The notes under the pieces are model-generated. The model searched no databases. It was not told the origin of the DNA and was given only the letters and a program-made list of their open reading frames with translations. The position numbers were made by a program, and so were the translations under genes. A stretch of DNA of 64,000 bases, taken from contig JBANAY010000004.1 in NCBI GenBank assembly GCA_037952775.1, forward strand, positions 9,114,001 to 9,178,000. Reading direction: 5' to 3'. Source of the stretch: Clonostachys chloroleuca. Taxonomy: Eukaryota > Ascomycota > Sordariomycetes > Hypocreales > Bionectriaceae. Of this stretch, positions 1 to 11,973 are shown piece by piece. Every line of letters begins with the position of its first letter. Position 1 is the stretch's first letter.

Positions 1-768
1 ATCCTATCCTTTCAGTCTATCATGTCACCTGACTTTCTCGCCCATGTGTGATACATGATTCGAGGGCTGCCACTCTCAGCGTATTTGCTGGGACGAAGAG
101 CTCAAGACGTGGATCGGACCCATATAATTGTTCTAGTACGATTCTATGAGGCAATTCACACCGAATTAGCCTCCAGAAACATGCATAACGGCGCATAATG
201 GACGCATTAGGAATGAGCTTATATTGAGCCGTCGATCAGGGGTACAAGTGACGTCAGCTCCAAGACCCTCGGGCTTTACTCCAGCCTGCAAGGATCCAAA
301 GAGTCTTTTACATGCATTGCCCATGGGGTCAGGATGCCATGCCATGTAATACTCCTCTTCCGTGTGGGTAATGGTGGATGATTCGACGGCACCAAACAGC
401 TGGTGAGGCAGGATTCTGGGGTGATGTGCATGAAAATCGCTCAGTTACGGAGTCGAAAACTCCCAAAATACGTCTTTCTTGGCCTTGGCCCGTGAGCTGG
501 AGTATTTGTCAGTCTTTAAAAGGAGACGCTATCCACTTGCCTTCTCCCTCGAGCTACTCCAGCTAAAGACGCTCTCGACAGTACCTCGCCTTTACTCACC
601 TAGTTCTTTACTCACCCAGTACTTTACTCACCCATTGCTCGCCCACTTGACCTGACCTTTGGTCTCTTCCAAAAAGATATGCAACACCGGAGTGAGATCC
701 AATGAGAACCGACTTTCCTTCCTTTCAACATCGACACTGGCGACCTCGTGCGACTCAATCCTTCCAAA
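1..768. other. Upstream region of the first permease gene; no gene seen
   Basis: I see no supportable coding region here. Only short open frames occur, without domain-like composition or splice structure. The last 250 bases contain a pyrimidine-rich stretch with a short repeated TTTACTCACC phrase around 590-632, followed by CT-rich sequence up to the ATG at 769, which is typical of a fungal promoter and 5' leader. Confidence 0.5.
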
Positions 769-2250
769 ATGGCATCTACTAGCGACGAGAAGAGCGTCGT
801 AAGCCCTCAAGCACCCGACAAGGCTGACCAAACGCTCAACAGCAAGAAGACCCAGGCTGGTACTGGTACCGTTGATGTCGAGACTGGCCAGCTCCACGCT
901 CTCGAAAAAGAACCTCTTCCGCCATTCACCGAGTCAGATGACCCATTTGGCGGCGAAGGAGGCAACAACTACCGTACAATGGGGCGCTGGGACACCGTCT
1001 TTGCCCTTGTCACGAACCAGATGGGGCTGGGAATCCTTTCCTTGCCTGGCACACTGAAGATCCTGGGTCTCGTTCCTGGCCTCATTGCCATTTTTGCCAT
1101 CGGCTCTTTGACGTGGTATGCTGGTTATGTCCTGTACGAGTTCTACGCAAGATACCCCTTTGTCATCAACCTTGTAGAGATGGTCAAGGTCATTGGTGGG
1201 AAGAGATGGGAGGCAGTAGCCTTTTCCATGTTCATCTTCCAGCTTGTTCTCACTGGTGCTTCTACCGCAGTGACGCTCTCCATCGTCTTCAACTCTATCA
1301 GTGAGCATGCCATGTGCACAGTCGGCTTTATCGGTATCGCCTGCTTGGTCATCTTTATCTTCTGCATCCCGCGTACCATGAAGTTTGTCTCTCAAAGCGG
1401 TATCCCCTGCTTTCTTAGCATCACCGTCGGAGCCTTGGTGACCATGATCGGTCTTGGAGTTGGGCATCCTGCCAAGGCTCCTGCGGACTGGAAGCTGGGC
1501 TCCGGTCTTACTATTGCTGGGCACCCGTCTTTTCAACAGGGATTAACTGCTTGTATCCGCATCTTCTTTGCATTCGCAGGTAACTTTGCCTTTTGCTCCT
1601 ACATGGCAGAGATGAAGGACCCAGTCAGAGACTTTCCTTTTGCTCTCCGGGGGCTCTTCATCGCCTCCATGAGCGTGTACGCGGCATTCGCTGCGATCCT
1701 CTATGTATTGGCTGGAGAGTACACAACCTCGCCTGCTCTGGGTTCCGCGCCTCTCGTCTATGCAAAGGCGGCCTATGGAATTGTCATTCCCGCGGTGCTC
1801 ACCTCTGGGCTCTCCAACGGACACATTGCCATCAAGCTCGTCCATGTCCAGGTGATGCGTGCGATGAACCTCACCAAGGAGATCACTGCCAACACTTTTC
1901 GCTCGTGGGCCATCTGGATCGGGATTGGAATTGCCTTCTGGGTTATTTCCTTCATCATTTCCAACGCGATTCCCATCTTTGACTCGATCGTTTCCATTAG
2001 TTCATGCGCCACGTATAGTTGGACAACATGGGGGATCGCCGGGTTCCTGTGGCTGCACCTGAACAAGGGGTCGTGGTTCAGTACCTGGAAGAAGAGGGGT
2101 TTGTTTTGTCTCAATGTCTCGCTTATTGTTCTTTCGCTTTTCATGAACAGTGCAGGTCTGTGGGCATCGATTTCGGAACTTCTCGATGCCTTCAAGACGG
2201 GATCTGGTGTGAGAGGATGCTTTGACTGCGGTGATAACAGTTCCCTCTAG
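769..2250 (+). CDS. Amino-acid permease, AAAP family (Aa_trans)
   Basis: Predicted 493-residue polytopic membrane protein of the amino acid/auxin permease family, which imports neutral amino acids by proton symport at the plasma membrane or vacuole. The first 70 residues are polar; the membrane core opens with a GRWDTVFALVTNQMGLGILSLP segment-type pattern (residues about 74-95), the family's TM1 signature, and about ten further hydrophobic spans follow to the C-terminus. The end, CFDCGDNSSL, resembles the C-A-D-N-S tail of the second permease in this window (57232-58937). The gene is intronless. The ATG at 769 (CCAAAATGG context) is the first in-frame ATG; the frame is open a little further upstream but only from GTG. 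Substrate is not deducible. Confidence 0.9.
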   Translation: MASTSDEKSVVSPQAPDKADQTLNSKKTQAGTGTVDVETGQLHALEKEPLPPFTESDDPFGGEGGNNYRTMGRWDTVFALVTNQMGLGILSLPGTLKILGLVPGLIAIFAIGSLTWYAGYVLYEFYARYPFVINLVEMVKVIGGKRWEAVAFSMFIFQLVLTGASTAVTLSIVFNSISEHAMCTVGFIGIACLVIFIFCIPRTMKFVSQSGIPCFLSITVGALVTMIGLGVGHPAKAPADWKLGSGLTIAGHPSFQQGLTACIRIFFAFAGNFAFCSYMAEMKDPVRDFPFALRGLFIASMSVYAAFAAILYVLAGEYTTSPALGSAPLVYAKAAYGIVIPAVLTSGLSNGHIAIKLVHVQVMRAMNLTKEITANTFRSWAIWIGIGIAFWVISFIISNAIPIFDSIVSISSCATYSWTTWGIAGFLWLHLNKGSWFSTWKKRGLFCLNVSLIVLSLFMNSAGLWASISELLDAFKTGSGVRGCFDCGDNSSL

Positions 2251-4173
2251 AGTGATTGAATTTTTTTCCTTTAATTTGCGCCCCGAAGGCCATATGGGAC
2301 TAGAGCAAGGATTGAAAGAGATGGGATGAACCCCGGGCATGGCTGTGCATTTTTCTTTCCGGAGTTGGCTTCTGGTCTTTCTTCTCTGTCTTTCTCACTC
2401 GATTCGTTGTTCCCTTCTGGCTCACATACGCATTTGACTATGTGATTTGATCAATTGAATGACTCAATGGTGCAGAAATCAAGATCGAATATCTGGATTG
2501 CCAGAGATCTTTGTGTGAATGAACGTCTTAGGAACCGGCAACTAACACATCAGTCAGTTATTACACATTCTTGCAAAGAAAAGAAAGGCATGTGTACAAG
2601 GATCTACCGGTAGGTCTAGTTGATTGAGACATCTCTGGATGGCAGGGATATATTGTGTCTTGTTCCGACGAATAGAACCATGGTAAGGTATGCGCGAGTG
2701 ACGGAATAACAGGAGCCCAAAGAGCCGAGACTTGACCACGGGATTGTTTCTTTCGTCCTAGACAATTATTAAAATGAAACTTGAGTCTCTTTCGATCCTA
2801 CCTTCTCTTACCTTCCTTCTTCATCGGCACAGTGACCATCTCTATGCCTGTTTCGGCTAATTGAAATCTCCAATGGGAGCACCGCGGTTGAGCAAGAGCT
2901 CAGAAGCTTCCTTTGTGTTGCCCGCTCGGATAAACGATGCGGATAAGAGCCATGTCATGTTGCTACTCGATTTGGGCAAAGCCTACTCCGTACATATAGT
3001 CACTGAATGCTCGAATTGATTCCTTCAAGATTCTAGAGTTAGTAGAGCGAAAGATTAAGGATGACGGAATATAATATTAACCCCCCGGCAAGACAGAGGT
3101 TATCCATGTTGACTTGCCACTTTGCCAATTGCTGAATTTGTACTCGGAAAATTCAGAATACTCTGTTGGGTCTAGCCGGCTTTGAGCGAGGGTTTCCTGA
3201 AATTGTTGGCCAGCGAAACCGTTTCGCCCCCTGCTTCGTTGTCGTTCTCGAGGCAGAATATGATTGGAGGGAGATCTTCTTTCGAACATCCATCGCGGCA
3301 GCACACGTCCGGATCTGCGTTCCTTTTACAAGTAGATATCGGTACGTTTGAGATTGGAGATTGGTCGCAGCAGTCTATTCAGGCTGTTAGCACTCCCGAG
3401 CTAGACATGGACCAGTTTCTACTTACCCAGATTGGGGGACTTCCCAAGGCATCATGATCTCTAAGTGACTCCTGACCGTCTCGCAGCAAGCCTATGCTCT
3501 TTGAAAGGGGTCTTCTCCGGCGAACTGGAAAAGCAATGAGTCTCGCGGGCGGATCAGCTTTTCTCCAAAGAAGTAGTTCGCGAAGCCGATTCTTCGGAAG
3601 ACAGGGATGAGGGCTTTGTAATGATGTCTGGTAATGTACTCTGAAAACTCCTTGTTTCGTCCCTTCGCAGTTTCACCACCAAGTGTGGAATCCTGCCGAG
3701 AGCATATGTTGATACGATGAGCTGCTTGCTTATAGGACGGTGTAAGTTAAAATCTTATTGGGGGTCTGAAGGCTAGGCTTCAAATCTGGTTGGAAGAATG
3801 TTGGTGCCTCAGGAAGCCACATCGTTATCTTCAACACCATCTCGTGATCTACATTTTTGAAGCGGATGGCAAGGTATTGGGAGTTACCCTCAAGGTCCCC
3901 GTGTCAAGAAAGGCTTGAGGTATTCGTGGCGGCGGAAAAGGAGGGATTTGGTTCTACAGTCACTTAGTGCGATGAGGAGGAAGCAGTGCACAAAATGCGG
4001 TGTTGGCCGGTTCGAAAGACTTTCTAGTTGAGAAGAGAAACAACCACGTGGTACAGATTATCGCAATAAAACAAAATAGTTATAGAGGTATCAGAATTGA
4101 ACTACAGATTTGTCTAGAAATTGGTAGCACGGGGGCCGATACCTATGACTACTGAGCGCTGCAATGTGTGACT
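2251..4173. other. Intergenic, 1.9 kb; no gene seen
   Basis: This holds the 3' flank of the permease and the 3' flank of the kinase-like gene. An open frame of about 90 codons near 3182-3457 (+) has no recognisable domain, no intron signals and no similarity to anything in the window, so I do not call it. Confidence 0.4.
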
Positions 4174-4981
4174 TTACATTCTGAGGGGCCGCTTGGGTAG
4201 AAGCACGCCATCATACTCCATGCAGTCTAGATGATTCTGATACTGCCGCATCAGCCAGTTTGTTTTGGTCTTTGATGTCCAGGCAAGATCTTCCTCGGAT
4301 AGCCCGAAATCTGCCGATTCCAAATCCACTATCATGACTTTATCCTTTCCCTCATCAGACACGAGGAGAAAATTGTCGAGTTTGGTGTCATCGTGGCAAA
4401 CGCCCAATTCAGTAAGGGTCGTCAGGGCATGGCACAAAAGGGGCTCAAGATCCTGCTTGTCCAGCACTGCGCCTTCCGGGGTTCCGAGAGAGAATCCGCC
4501 GACGTCTGAAAGAATCAGGGCGCGAGTGTGATTATATTCGATCAAGCCATGGAGTCGAGGGATGGCAATGCCTTGAAGGCGATGCAATTTGTTATATGCC
4601 GCCACTTCCTGGTCAAATTCGTCTTCCCAATGGTTCTTCTGAGACTTCAAGACGATCCTTTCTGGTAGGAACCACTCTGGGAATCTGTTCTGTAGCCAGG
4701 CACCACCTGCTCTCGAAACGATCCAGAACAACGACTGAATGACTCGTGCAAGTGTCGTTCGATGAATCTTCAGGCGTAGAACATGGGGATGATCAAAATC
4801 CGAGGCGGAACCGGTAGCTTGGATACTTCGACTGCCGAAGCGAAAGCGCTATAATAACTTTAGCGCCTGCACCGGATGAAATGAGAAGGATGGTATAGCT
4901 TACTATGCTTGCCGATGGTGGGAAGTTTGGCGAATGTGGATTTGGCTCTATGAAGCGAGGCTCCTTGTTCAATTCTTCCAT
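4174..4981 (-). CDS. Small protein-kinase-like protein (two exons)
   Basis: Predicted exons 4981-4904 and 4848-4174 (55-bp intron with GTAAGC donor and ATTATAG acceptor, phase 0) give about 250 residues. The protein has a compact kinase-like fold: an E-V-A-A-Y-N-K-L helix following a conserved lysine-containing strand (IVLKSQK), a catalytic-loop motif HDDTKLDNFLL (H-x-D-x-K-x-x-N pattern intact) and IVDLESA in place of the usual DFG. Such short lineage-specific kinase-like proteins are common in filamentous ascomycetes and their substrates are unknown. No glycine-rich P-loop is evident, so activity is uncertain. The start at 4981 (ACAAGATGG) is chosen because it is the ATG nearest the exon end; the frame is open further upstream. 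Confidence 0.75.
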
Positions 4982-5773
4982 CTTGTCATGAACGTGAGCG
5001 TGAACGTGAATGAAGAGGGAGTGACAACGGCGCGGCAACTTATTAGGCAACCCTTAAAACAATGGCAAAAAGTCACCTCCCAGTGAGTGCACGTGCCAGG
5101 CTGGAGAGGCCTGAGCTGCGTAGCGTTAGGGCAGTGACAGTGTGCGTTGGTAATGCCACATTTTATGATAAGAGAAGTAAAGACATCACGACCAATGGCC
5201 AGCATGGCAGGGTAATATCCTGCAATAATCGTAGCAGAATTACATGAATAGAGATGGACTGCTAGACTGCTGCATTCAAGGACTAGAACCAGGTTTTATC
5301 TGGCTCACCGATGGCCAACATCACGGCCGCTTGGGGTGATTTAACAAAATTGTAAGAGTTTCTAAACAAAGCCAGCATAGGTAAACTCAACTCTTTCCAG
5401 AGAATGCCTTTGTTAAGTTCTATTTACAAATCCAACTCTTTTAACTAGGTAAAAGATCCACTCAAACACTCGATCTAGGACAAAGGAGTTTTGGAGGAGC
5501 TTCCAGCTGATGACCTGCGATCCGGCCAGTGCGTGAAAGGGATGACTGTGCCAGCAGCATATGTCCGACGGACTAGCTAAGGAATTGTGGTTGTCTTGAG
5601 AGGTAAGCTGCTTCTAGACCCGATTACCAGGCTGCAGGTTGTCCTGGTGGTGTTTAGCATAGGATACGACGATGGAGCCTCGGGGGGATTAATCCATACT
5701 TGACTTCCACAGCACCAGGCTTAAAGGAATAGGAGAAATGACTTTCTGATGGGCATGAGGTTTGAAATGACAG

Positions 5774-5810
5774 GTTTGAAATGACGCTTAGATAGGCATT
5801 TGCCTCGAGG
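5774..5810 (+). repeat. Short direct repeat, copy 1 (TGAAATGACGCT phrase)
   Basis: About 30 of 37 bases match the copy at 6111-6147, including the core TTGAAATGACGCT and AGGCAT followed by CGAGG. The differences are mainly C/T changes. Confidence 0.6.
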
Positions 5811-6010
5811 AACTTGCTTCGAAGGTTGCTCCGCTGGAGAGATTGAATGCGTGACCTCATCATGTTTGAATCTTGATCGAGGGACAAGCTTGGATCGAGA
5901 AGATTTTGGTCGTCTCTTATCCTTTCTCTGCTTGTTGATATTCTTAACTGTACTATTAGCCAGTGACCAAGATGGGCGAAGAGGTAGGTGTAGAAGACTT
6001 ACATACCAAA

Positions 6011-6078
6011 GATCAGGTCTGCAGCGATCGCTCGTCTTGACGGCAGACAGGCACGGGGTTGGCTTTTTGCTGTTCTCC
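6011..6078 (+). repeat. CAGCGATCGCTCGTC repeat, copy 1
   Basis: This copy starts TCAGGTCTGCAGCGATCG and continues CTCGTC...GCAGACAG...GCTGTTCTC. The same order of blocks recurs at 6273-6340, 262 bases downstream. Core copies are also found at 53114-53139 (minus), 59778-59803, 59821-59846 and 60092-60115. Confidence 0.65.
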
Positions 6079-6110
6079 CCTACCTAAGCACCACGCTCCG
6101 GGGGTATGAG

Positions 6111-6147
6111 GATTGAAATGACGCTCAGACAGGCATGTGACCCGAGG
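6111..6147 (+). repeat. Short direct repeat, copy 2 (TGAAATGACGCT phrase)
   Basis: Partner of 5774-5810. It lies between the two CAGCGATCGCTCGTC repeat copies, so the two short families are interleaved here. Confidence 0.6.
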
Positions 6148-6272
6148 TGAGCCCACCCTGTTAGTCATCTTCTTCGAATCCCCTTTGGTAGAAGGGGAAA
6201 CGGAAACGAGCCGATGATCCTCGTTCTTTTGCTGTAGTATTTCGCTCGTTTCCGTTTCACCTTCTAAGCTGT

Positions 6273-6340
6273 AGGTCAGCTTTGCAGCGACCGCTCGTCT
6301 CGGGCAGACAGCCGGGGGGCCGTCTCCCGCTGTTCTCACG
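6273..6340 (+). repeat. CAGCGATCGCTCGTC repeat, copy 2
   Basis: Imperfect copy of 6011-6078: AGGTCAGCTTTGCAGCGACC, then GCTCGTC, GCAGACAG and GCTGTTCTC in the same order. Confidence 0.65.
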
Positions 6341-9300
6341 AGAATTAGTTACATCTCATCAAAGGATTCCCTGAGTCTGGTCTCCGTGCTGATGCTTGGG
6401 GTTTGCATAGTCACTTACCGGGCCCTCGTGCGAGGGAATGCTCCCACGTGTGGGTGTGAAAGGAGAGAAGTTGAGTGCCGTGGGGGGAAGTGGGAGCAAA
6501 GAAGGGGAGATTTCTCAGGGCCCGTTTCTGGAAACTTCCTTCTCTGTCTGCACGCCGCAGGAAATCAAGGCAGGTGCCACCAGGGGTTGCTCAGGCTGCA
6601 GGGACCCATCAGATCGCTGTGCTGTCATGGTACTACCACCTAGAAGGAGGTAGGAGGTGCCTAACGCACAGTGGCCGTGAGGACCCCCAGGGACTGAGGC
6701 ACTCTACTGTTGGGCAGGTAATGGATGCAAACAGCTCGGAAGAGTCTCCGGTTAAGGGAAATTGTACTCGTGATCACCAGGTCATCATCCAAGTATATGC
6801 ATACGGCAAGGCAAGTGATCGTGTAATGGTCACGAGTTCCCGTTGTTGGATTATAGATCTGTGGTAATATAAACGGGTGGTGGGAGTGTCGGACAGAAGA
6901 GTGTCTAATGGAATAGGCTACAGACAGGTAGGTACCTAGCCATGAACAAGCCACTCTGACTGCTTGGGTAGAGTGAATGGAATTTTGCACCCTGTTTTTA
7001 AGGGCAGGACCTTTTGTTCCCGCTGACATCCTTCAGATACTGCTCTTCTCTTCTTATCAATCTTGCCTGGTGAACTACCGTCCTGTGCATTACATCACGA
7101 TCGTAGTATCTCTACTAAGTTACATGAGCTCCAACGTAATCGTGTGAACGCCCCTGTAGTGGTTCTAGGGTAAGAAGAAACGAAGCCTTTTGCCATTGAC
7201 ACATAGCGAAGGCCTTGGATCAACCTAAGGCCTAGGTAACAGCACTGAGCATTTTTGGCTTGGCCTGGTACCATCATGGCCAGAAATAAAATTCACTAAA
7301 GACATCAAGGCGATACGGAGATTTGGAGTTTGTGGAGACTCAGCAGGGATCGACAGTCTAGTTACATAACATTAAAGGTTATTTCGACGACCCCGGTCGC
7401 ATGAATATTGTGCTGCATCTCCTTCGCATAATCTGCTAAAGAACAGGTAGCCAGATACTATCGATGGACTGTTGGACTGTAAGAGCACGGAGCATGAAAG
7501 GACTGCACCCACATGTCGCAGCCGTAACAACCATGGACTAGGTGGGTGGATTTCGCGGTTCAGCTCACATCCATCCACGCCTGGATACAGTCAGCTCGGT
7601 CCTCTATTCCCGCCAGCAGCTTGTAGCTTGAAGGAGGCCGAATCCATCAACTAAGCTTTGGCAAGAGCAGAGAATTACATTGTGACATGGATGCTCTATT
7701 GTATTGGGGTGGCACTTCTTTCGCCCCGACTTCAGAATACACTTGATCGAGCAGGGTATGCCGGTCGTATGGTCGACCAGCGGGGGGTAGCCTGGGGTTC
7801 GTCTTCGCGGGACTGGGGTTCGGATCGACTGGACTCGGGAACTTGGACGGAACCATACTGGACAGGGCTGTTCGTAGCAAGGCGGATCAGAACGAGGGCG
7901 AGAATCTCAACACACGGCGATATGTCTCATTGGTAAGGATGCGATGCTGCATGCAACGGGGCATCTCTTGAGCGAGCTGGCGTCGCGCAAGTCCTACATA
8001 GACAGGTGGTAAGCAGATTGCTCAGAGCAGCCCTTGTGGAACTTACAAATGCAGTTATAGTCATACTTTCGAGCATTTGGGAAAAGGCTGATGTGTTAGG
8101 GAGAGGATTGTAGGCGATTGGTGTAAGGAGGCCGGACCGGAAATACTGGGCTCCGCTTTCTTCCGTGGAGCTGGTGATTTCCCCAGTGCCTTTGGGAGCG
8201 AACTTCTCTCGTGATAGCCCGGAGAATCAAGAAGTATGCAGCCGACAAGTCAAACAGCCCACCCCAAGCTCTAGATGCCGTACCGCCCTTCGAGTTGTCG
8301 TTTGGTTACCTGCTACCCTAATACAGACCCTCATTTTCTGCCACACAAGAACCCACATTGTCTGACGCTGGAGAGGGTAGTCCTGGGCTGTTTGAATCCT
8401 GAGGGGAAGTTGAGTCAACTAGTACCATCTGGCCATGCTGATTTCGTCTCGAAGCAGGTACCAAGCTAATGCTGTCTGCCAGTCCCTTTCCCCACTGATG
8501 CCCCTATTTCCATGTATCAGCTAAGGTAACTCGGCTTCGACGATTTAATGTTCGACGATCGATGTCCTCGATATTCGGTCCTAGCGAAGATCACGCAATT
8601 TCACATGTGGGACTGCGAGGTGGCTTCATTTCCCACGAACCATCGCTTGCGGTTAGTGCGGCTTTTGCCAAACGTCAACACTCGGCAAGGCGTCGCGTGG
8701 AGATTTGCTCTGCAACAGGGATTCCGTCACCAAAATAACCCGACAAGACTTCTCGAGCAGCTACTAAATCCAATTCCAGTCGAGGCTATAGACATATATC
8801 TTACCTTGAGTTGTCGATTTTGTAGACGCGTCGTGGTACATCGACACAATGAAAGGGGTAAAAGATGAGATAACATGAATGCTGGGCTCTGCTGCAAGGA
8901 GCGTTGCTACGCGTTCTCAAAAGTAGAAAACGGTATTCGAATAAACCTGCGTGAGTTGGAGAAGATAATTTTGGAGTGATAATCCGACTCGCTCAATACA
9001 AATGCTGAACATTTTTTCCTCCTTCCTCCCCAGTTCATCAAAAGCACGAAAGCTAATATTGCGAGCAACTGGACAAGGATTGGAGCTACCGATCAGAAAA
9101 CACATATCTGAAGGGAAGTAGAAGTCCGGGGAGTAAGTTGTGACACCAAGAGGAGAAGAAAATAAAGGACAGATGACGCGTTTGGTGAATGTGGGGAGAA
9201 ACGGGGGACGAGCCTCGAGAGAAACTGGGTATTTACATATTTCCTCGTGGCTTAGGAAAATGTTCTCACGGACGATTGGCCAAAATAATACTAGTACCTA

Positions 9301-9465
9301 GTTTGAAAACTCCCAATATTTACATCAGATGCATGAGACACGAGTGTATCTGGAGCATAGACAGGAATAATAAGATCTGCTATGCACAAGGATAGACATC
9401 ACTGGGCTTGGTCAAAGATTGATGGCCCTGGGAAGGAAAAGAAGGCCAAAAAAGAAAAAAAGAAA

Positions 9466-9607
9466 GCCTCCGCTCGGGATTGAACCGAGGACCTCTCCCT
9501 GAGTGGAAACCACTCCCTGCGATGCACCTTTTGGGGGAAAGGGGCAGGGGAGGGTGCATCGGGGATGCAAGTAACTCGGGAGCGCGCTACCACTGCGCCA
9601 CGGGGGC
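9466..9607 (-). tRNA. tRNA-like gene with a 70-nt insertion in the anticodon loop (isotype unresolved; possible pseudogene)
   Basis: Read on the minus strand, the acceptor ends GCCCCCG (9607-9601) and CGGAGGC (9472-9466) pair with one C-A mismatch. A D-arm (GCGC, loop AGTGGTA, GCGC), an anticodon stem CTCCC/GGGAG, a variable loop AGGTC and a T-arm CTCGG-TTCAATC-CCGAG are all present. A T-rich Pol III terminator (TTTCTTTTTTTC) follows directly at 9465-9450. The anticodon loop is expanded by about 70 nt and contains two perfect hairpins (GATGCACC/GGTGCATC and GAGTGG/CCACTC), so it may hold an intron. Position 33, normally T, reads A with the simplest fold, and I cannot assign an anticodon with confidence. 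It is either an unusual intron-bearing tRNA or a tRNA-derived relic. Confidence 0.5.
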
Positions 9608-10575
9608 CTTTGTTGAATGAAAAGCCCGGGGAACTAATATATAAGGCTACCATGGATGCCTCTGCGCGCTGGGCGAGAACTCGCGGGCCGTTTTGGTCCG
9701 AGACGGACCTGGAGGCATGCGGAATCCCCTACCGTTTGCTCGCAGCATACCTGGATAACATCGCAGAGGACTAGAAGGGGATCTACCAAGGATCTGAGCT
9801 ACCATATTTATGAATCTTCTATTTGGTCATGCTGGCATTGTGCGAGTGTTTCAATCTAATGCACTTCTAGTGCTGAGGGTATGTTAACAAATGGGCACAC
9901 ACACTGTGAAAAGGTACTGGGACTACTGAAACCAAGGCTCTCGCTTTATGCCACTGCCAAACAAAGACTTCTGTTTCCCTAAGAGGACAAGAAATCCAGT
10001 TCGTTTATCTATCCGATGAAGAAGTTGTGGGTAGTACGCGAGTGCACCAAGCTACGGAAGCGACCTCGGGGTTGACTGGCTGCACACCCCAACTGCCTTA
10101 CCCTCCCCGTGTGCATATGGCATAGCAGCAAAAACATTGAGAACATTGAGAAGTAAAATCTGAAAATACTCTGAATATTGTGATATTATTTGGATTGATT
10201 TCTGGAGCAAATGTAGCTTTGGAATTATAGAGTGACAGGAAGATGATCCACACTGACCTATGGCGAGGAGGTATACAACCTGGGTACATGCATGTCTCAC
10301 TCTACAGGTGTAGGATGAATTCTCTGCCAGTGCACCATTCACGTGATGAAATTTGCGTGATAACGCAAATTGCCCACAGCTGGCGGAGTTCTTGCCTTTT
10401 CCCACCGGCACTTATCGCCCAGAGTACAACGCTCAACCTTTCACCGTCTCATGTTCCCCGCCTTGATTTTGTCTCATCTCTAGCTCTCCAGGATATCCAG
10501 TCATTTTATCACCCATTTCTTCCATATTCCGAATTCATCTCGTTTATAGCACAGTCCAACCATTCTGTCGGCACA
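9608..10575. other. Intergenic, promoter side of the PRISE reductase; no gene seen
   Basis: No coding evidence. The stretch directly upstream of the ATG at 10576 is CT-rich, as expected for a fungal 5' leader. Confidence 0.4.
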
Positions 10576-11973
10576 ATGAGCACCCCGAAATCTCAATACC
10601 TGGTTCACTCCAACGGTATCTACCACGGGCTCCCAGTGTTCCCTGACACGCTTCAAGGCTTGACAGCTATCGTGACTGGTGCCAATGGGATATCTGGAAC
10701 CTATATGGTGACTCCTCCTCTCCTATAAGCAATGCCATCAGCGAGCTTACTCTTTAACTTGGCAGATACGGGCCTTGTGCGAGAATCCAAAGTGTTGGAC
10801 GAAGATCTATGCTCTCTCCCGCCGAGAGCCATGGCACCAATATCCGCCCCAGGTTGAGCATGTATCGATGGATCTTCTTCAGAGCCCCAGTGCCATCGCT
10901 AAACAACTATCAGAGAAGAAAATAAAGGCTGACCATGTCTTTTTCTTCGCCTACATCCAGCCGAGCCCTGTTGCGGGAGGTACCATTTGGAGCGCCGCCG
11001 ATGAAATGGTCAGAGTGAATAGTGAGCCGCATCTAGACTTACTGGCTGTATTTGACACAATCACTAATTGCTTCGTGGCACAGAGAGTCTACTCGGCAAT
11101 TTCCTCCAAGGCCTGGCCGGCGCCGCCGCGATCCCTCAACGAATCTCGCTGCAGCTTGGATCCAAGTATTACGGTCTTCATCTCGGCCCTGCCGCTGTGC
11201 CCCAAGAGGAATCGGCGCCTCGTGTCAGCATTGAGGCCAATTTCTATTACGAGCAGGAGGAACTTCTCGGTGATTTTTGTAACAAATACAGTTGCCAGTT
11301 CGTCACCACCCGCCCTTCCTATCTCCTTGGCGCCGTCCCGGATGCTGCCATGAACCTCGTCTACCCCCTGATGGTGTACGCGGTTGTCCAGAAACACCTT
11401 GGCAAGCCCCTCATCTTTCCAGGAGATATAGCCTGCTGGGAGAACGTCTTCTCTTTCTCTTCGTCCATGATGAATGCCTACTTTACCGAATGGCTCGCAC
11501 TCACAGACATCGAGAGTGGAGAAGCCTTCAACTCAATTGATGACTCCCCCTTTACCTGGTCGATGTTCTGGCCCAAGTACGCCGCGTATTTCAAGATGCC
11601 CTGGGAAGGCCCGGAGCACTGCACGGACGAGGACTACATGGAAATGTCCCTCCCTTACGCCCCTCCACCAAGAGGCTGGGGCCCGCCCGGCAAGCGTCGA
11701 TTCCGCTACACGATGGTTGCGTGGGCTCAAAGATCCGTTGTCCAAAATGCATGGCGTGAGATCGCCGTAGAGCACGGGCTCCGGAACTCCAATCTAGGTG
11801 ATAAAAACCGCATCTTTGGCTTTGCAGATGCAGCTGTACTGACTGCCTGGCCTTGCGTGTCGACCAATACCAAGATCCGCGAGGCTGGGTTCTTCGGATC
11901 GGTAGACTCCACTCAATCAATTTTGAAGATATTCGGGGAGTACGTCGAGCTTAAGATGGCACCGAAGGTCTAG
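10576..11973 (+). CDS. NAD(P)-dependent reductase, PRISE type (progesterone 5-beta-reductase/iridoid-synthase-like SDR)
   Basis: Predicted exons 10576-10707, 10766-11021 and 11084-11973 (introns of 58 and 62 bp, phases 0 and 1) encode about 425 residues. The N-terminal Rossmann nucleotide-binding motif TGANGISG (residues about 36-43) is followed by an NFLQGL/KYYG region and NFYYEQE, the stretch that carries the catalytic tyrosine in PRISE enzymes, then a C-terminal half rich in aromatic residues as in that family. These enzymes reduce activated C=C bonds (enones) with NAD(P)H. It is the first of a run of metabolic genes extending to 37.8 kb, so a role in a secondary-metabolite or xenobiotic pathway is inferred. 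The start ATG is at 10576 (GCACAATGAG). Confidence 0.85.

Larger units (their letters stand above)
4982..9465. other. Gene-poor 4.5-kb stretch with short direct repeats
   Basis: No gene could be supported on either strand. It contains two imperfect copies of a segment of about 65 bp at 6011-6078 and 6273-6340 (see the CAGCGATCGCTCGTC repeat family) and two copies of a TGAAATGACGCT(T/C)AGA(T/C)AGGCAT phrase at 5774-5810 and 6111-6147. A 106-codon open frame at 8548-8868 (+) has no recognisable features. Confidence 0.4.

Noticed and set aside
934..1536. 200-codon minus-strand open frame inside the first permease
   Set aside because: It is a shadow of the plus-strand gene; its composition is polar and without domains, while the plus frame has a full permease.
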